From assembly GCA_027596195.1 (NCBI GenBank), contig JADGJG010000339.1:1-23378 (forward strand): a stretch of 23,378 nt of DNA, given 5' to 3'. Of the stretch, positions 20,901 through 23,378 are shown piece by piece. Origin of the DNA: Podochytrium sp. JEL0797 (Eukaryota; Chytridiomycota; Chytridiomycetes; Chytridiales; Chytriomycetaceae). Below the pieces are notes generated by a model. That model was not told the origin of the DNA, did not search any database, and saw only the letters and a program-made list of their open reading frames with translations. Every line of letters starts with the position of its first letter. The stretch's first letter is position 1. The translations under genes and the position numbers were made by a program.

Positions 20901-21274
20901 ATTCCGTTTATTTTTTCCATCTTCTTTGTATGCATTGCCTGTTTCCAATGTGCCACATTTGCTTCCTTCTGTTACATTCTCCTCCATTCGCTCTTCTGGA
21001 AATGGAGATGGATGGAAACCATCACCAAGGAACACTTGGATACTCTCGGCGACGTTGTGGTTCGTGTTGTCACAAATTGACTGCTGTCTCCACCAATATG
21101 AACATGATTCAGGCGTAATTATTAAATTAGAAAGCGCGAACACAAAGACGATGGTGCTGCTGTCTGTGCCGAGCGAAGATGGTGGCTTGTTGATAAAATC
21201 TTCGTTCGATTCCTCATTTTTCCAATGGAAATAAATTCTCTTCTCTAATAAAAAGGGTGCTTCTATTTCGGAAC
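20901..21274. other. Intergenic region between chromodomain gene and actin pseudogene
   Basis: A plus-strand frame runs to a stop at 21234, but it opens with TTG and shows no family resemblance. A TAATAAAAAG string at about 21246 may be a leftover TATA-like element of the decayed actin copy. I see no gene here. Confidence 0.45.
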
Positions 21275-22341
21275 ATGTCTGATGCCGTGAGCTTTTCTTG
21301 TTCTACTCACCGCTGACTGACGCATAGCTCGTTATTGACAACGGGTCTGGAGTGTGCAAAGCCGGATTCGCGGGTGACGACAGGCCTTGCACCGTGTTTC
21401 CCACCATTGTCGGCCGTCCGAGACACCAAGGTGAAATGGTCGGTATGGACCAAAGGGACTCTTACGTCGACGACGAAGTGCAGGCTAAGCTGGGTATTCT
21501 GACGCTCAAGTACCCGATCGATTATGGAATCGTAACGAACTGGGACGATATGGAAACATGCGTTTGCCTCTTTTAAAAGCGCCATACCTTCTACAACGAG
21601 CTCTAACACCCCACCCTTTCGACCGAGGCCCCCATCCACGAAAAAATGACCCAGATCCTCTTTGAGACCTTCAACGTCCCCGTCTTTTACGTTTCCATTA
21701 ATTGAAGTTTTTTTCTCGCTGTACGCGTCCGGACGCACGACGGGGATCGTTTTGGACTCTGGTGATGGCGTGTCGCACATGATTCCAATCTATGAATGCC
21801 GCATGCGATTCAACGGATTGATCTTGCTGAGTAAGTTCAAAGCTTGTTTGTAATTCTTCTTTGCTCCATTTCTCACCCATTTCATTCAGTCGCGACCTCA
21901 CGGGATACCTCGTCACTCTCCTCACCGAACGCGGCTACAGCTTCACCACGAGCGGAGAACTCGAAATCGTGCGGGACATCAAAGAGAAACTCGGCTACGT
22001 TGCCCTCGACTTTGAGCAAGAGATGCAGTTGGCGGCCATGTCCAGCACCATCGAGAAACAATACCAGTTGGCAGACGGACATCCGGATCGGTGACGAAAG
22101 GTTCCGTACACCTGAAGCCCTGTTCCAACCGTCTCTCCTCGGAATGGAAAGCCTGGGAATCCACTAGTCCAATGTTATAATGAAGTGCGACGTGGATACC
22201 CGCAATATTTATTCGAATGTGATCATGTCGGGAGGAATCACAATGTATCCTGGAATCGCGGACCGCATGATGCGCGAAATCATGGCGCTGGCGCCTTCGT
22301 CAATGAAAGTCAGGGTTGTGGACCCTCCAGAGAGAAAACTG
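21275..22341 (+). pseudogene. Decayed actin gene copy
   Basis: Starts with ATG-TCT-GAT-GCC, an intron (21287-21327, GTGAGC...CATAG) in the same place as in the actin gene at 23073, then [18 protein letters not shown] and the rest of actin in order up to DPPERK. Damage: a stop at 21574-21576 after WDDME, where the next few codons of actin are replaced by an unrelated short insert; a small deletion followed by a TAA after NEL; a stop and frameshift after FYVSIN (about 21704); a frame break around a second intron (about 21831-21890) before RDLTGYL; a frameshift after the ADGHP segment; a TAG after GIH (about 22165); and loss of the last 40 or so residues. Retained introns show it arose by DNA duplication, not retroposition. 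Several residues conserved in actins are also replaced. Confidence 0.93.
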
Positions 22342-23072
22342 AATAAAGTGAGGAGCTGCGATGAATATATATAAATATATAAGGGGAATAGTCCCGGTAA
22401 GTCAACTTTCTGATGGTCAACACCCATTCTCAGCAGTCACAAGCTCCCGTCTCCTCAACAACGAGAACAGAGACGCATCCCTCAAATGACGCGTTTTTAT
22501 CACGGACCCGCCCTCTGCTTCAATTTCTGGATAAGGCGTTAAGGTGTGGGTAGGAACTTCCTTTTGCTTTACTACCTGTTTTAGAGGTGAAAAGAAATTA
22601 ATAAAAAAACATTGAGAGTTTTGGAAATTGGTCGAGCTTCGGCACCTGCGACCAATAGCATGACGTGAAATCCAAAAAGCCTCGCCTCGCAACACTTGTG
22701 AAATGGTGAAGTTGCAGAGCGAAGCCATCATGGTGACGACTCGCTGGCGTTCGTGCATTTTTCTACCAACTCTATATTAAGATGGGGGTAAAAGGGGGAA
22801 TAAATGGGTATGCCGAAAAGAGGCGCCAGAATGGCAACCCCCTTCTCAATTCCGTAACTAAAATTTTCGTTCTGGGGGTGGATGATTACCCCGGGCCTGG
22901 GTGGATGATGATGAGGGGTGGATGTTTTGAAGTCATCAATCACATTGACAAATGAAACAAGCCAGAAGGGTGGATGTGGAGAAGCAAGAGGGTGGATACG
23001 GTCAGAGAAACGCATATATAAATAGCCGCTCTTCGCTCCCTTCCGCTACTCATCAAAAAATCAAACAACAAT
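22342..23072. promoter_or_regulatory. Actin upstream region with repeated GGGTGGAT boxes and TATA box
   Basis: Five copies of GGGTGGAT in the same orientation lie at 22876-22883, 22899-22906, 22916-22923, 22968-22975 and 22990-22997. A TATATAAATA element follows at 23015-23024, about 50-60 bases before the ATG, and the likely 5' UTR is A-rich (CAAAAAATCAAACAACAAT). No coding sequence is seen from 22342 on. Confidence 0.7.
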
Positions 23073-23378
23073 ATGTCCGAACCAACTGCCGTGAGTCGTT
23101 CTCTTCTCATTCTCGTTCATCTTCAAATAGCTGACAGTGTTACATAGCTCGTTATTGACAACGGATCCGGAATGTGCAAAGCCGGATTCGCCGGTGACGA
23201 CGCGCCTCGCGCCGTGTTTCCCTCCATCGTTGGCCGTCCGAAATACCAAAACCAAATCGTCGGCATGGGCCAAAAAGATTCTTACATTGGCGACGAAGCG
23301 CAGTCCAAGCGGGGTATTCTGAGTCTCAAGTACCCCATCGATCATGGAATCGTAACGAACTGGGACGATATGGAGAAG
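23073..23378 (+). CDS. ACT1: Actin, 5' end (partial)
   Basis: Exon 1 is 23073-23090 (MSEPTA). The intron 23091-23147 (57 nt, GTGAGT...CTGAC...CATAG) is followed by exon 2 from 23148 to the window edge. It encodes [63 protein letters not shown], the first 80 or so residues of actin including the nucleotide-binding P1 loop [14 protein letters not shown]. The frame is clean. Minor oddities are KYQNQIVG where most actins have RHQGVMVG. An intron right after the fifth or sixth codon is common in fungal actin genes. It has a TATA box and is the probable functional partner of the decayed copy upstream. Confidence 0.95.

Noticed and set aside
20926..21234. 102-codon plus-strand frame ending at an AATAAA
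   Set aside because: It opens with TTG, the first ATG is far inside, and no family is recognised.

Overview
The window is eukaryotic nuclear DNA. Its genes are split by short introns, mostly 41-80 nt, with GT-AG ends and often a CTAAC/CTGAC-like branch site 8-20 nt before the acceptor. The gene set (ATG3, an anillin/Bud4-type PH protein, a fungal-type transgelin, actin, a double-chromodomain protein, a neurochondrin-like protein and a PLGRKT homologue) suggests a fungus. PLGRKT and neurochondrin homologues make an early-diverging, possibly zoosporic (chytrid-like) fungus more likely than a yeast or filamentous Dikarya; that placement is inference. All exon-intron models were made by eye from homology, frame and splice sites.

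Layout. 1-3777: a tandemly duplicated GH46 chitosanase locus. The 3' end of one copy lies at 1-205 and a complete two-exon copy at 1709-2785. An LRR gene fragment (810-1268), an imperfect C-rich direct repeat and a possible transposase relic lie around them. 3778-5424: a small Ala/Pro-rich protein (+) converging on an unknown two-TM membrane protein (-). 5918-8399 (+): a PLGRKT homologue, a predicted mitochondrial one-TM protein, and ATG3, whose start codon is only 13 nt beyond the preceding stop codon.

8490-17615 (-): three genes in a row. Downstream to upstream in the + numbering these are an 1801-residue anillin/Bud4-like protein with a C-terminal PH domain and nine copies of a short acidic/Ser motif, a transgelin (CH domain plus calponin-like repeat), and a neurochondrin-like protein. 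18262-18333: tRNA-Asp(GTC) with a T10 terminator. 18568-20900 (+): a six-exon gene with one chromodomain at each end and an internal exon-plus-intron duplication. 21275-22341: a decayed, intron-bearing actin copy. 23073-end: the 5' end of an apparently intact actin gene, with a TATA box and five GGGTGGAT boxes upstream.

Functional themes (inference): secreted chitosan degradation, autophagy (ATG3), the cortical actin/septum apparatus (anillin-like, transgelin, actin) and chromatin reading. The least ordinary items are the anillin-like motif array, the double-chromodomain gene with one altered aromatic cage, the intron-bearing GH46 tandem locus, and the near-abutting mitochondrial-protein/ATG3 gene pair.
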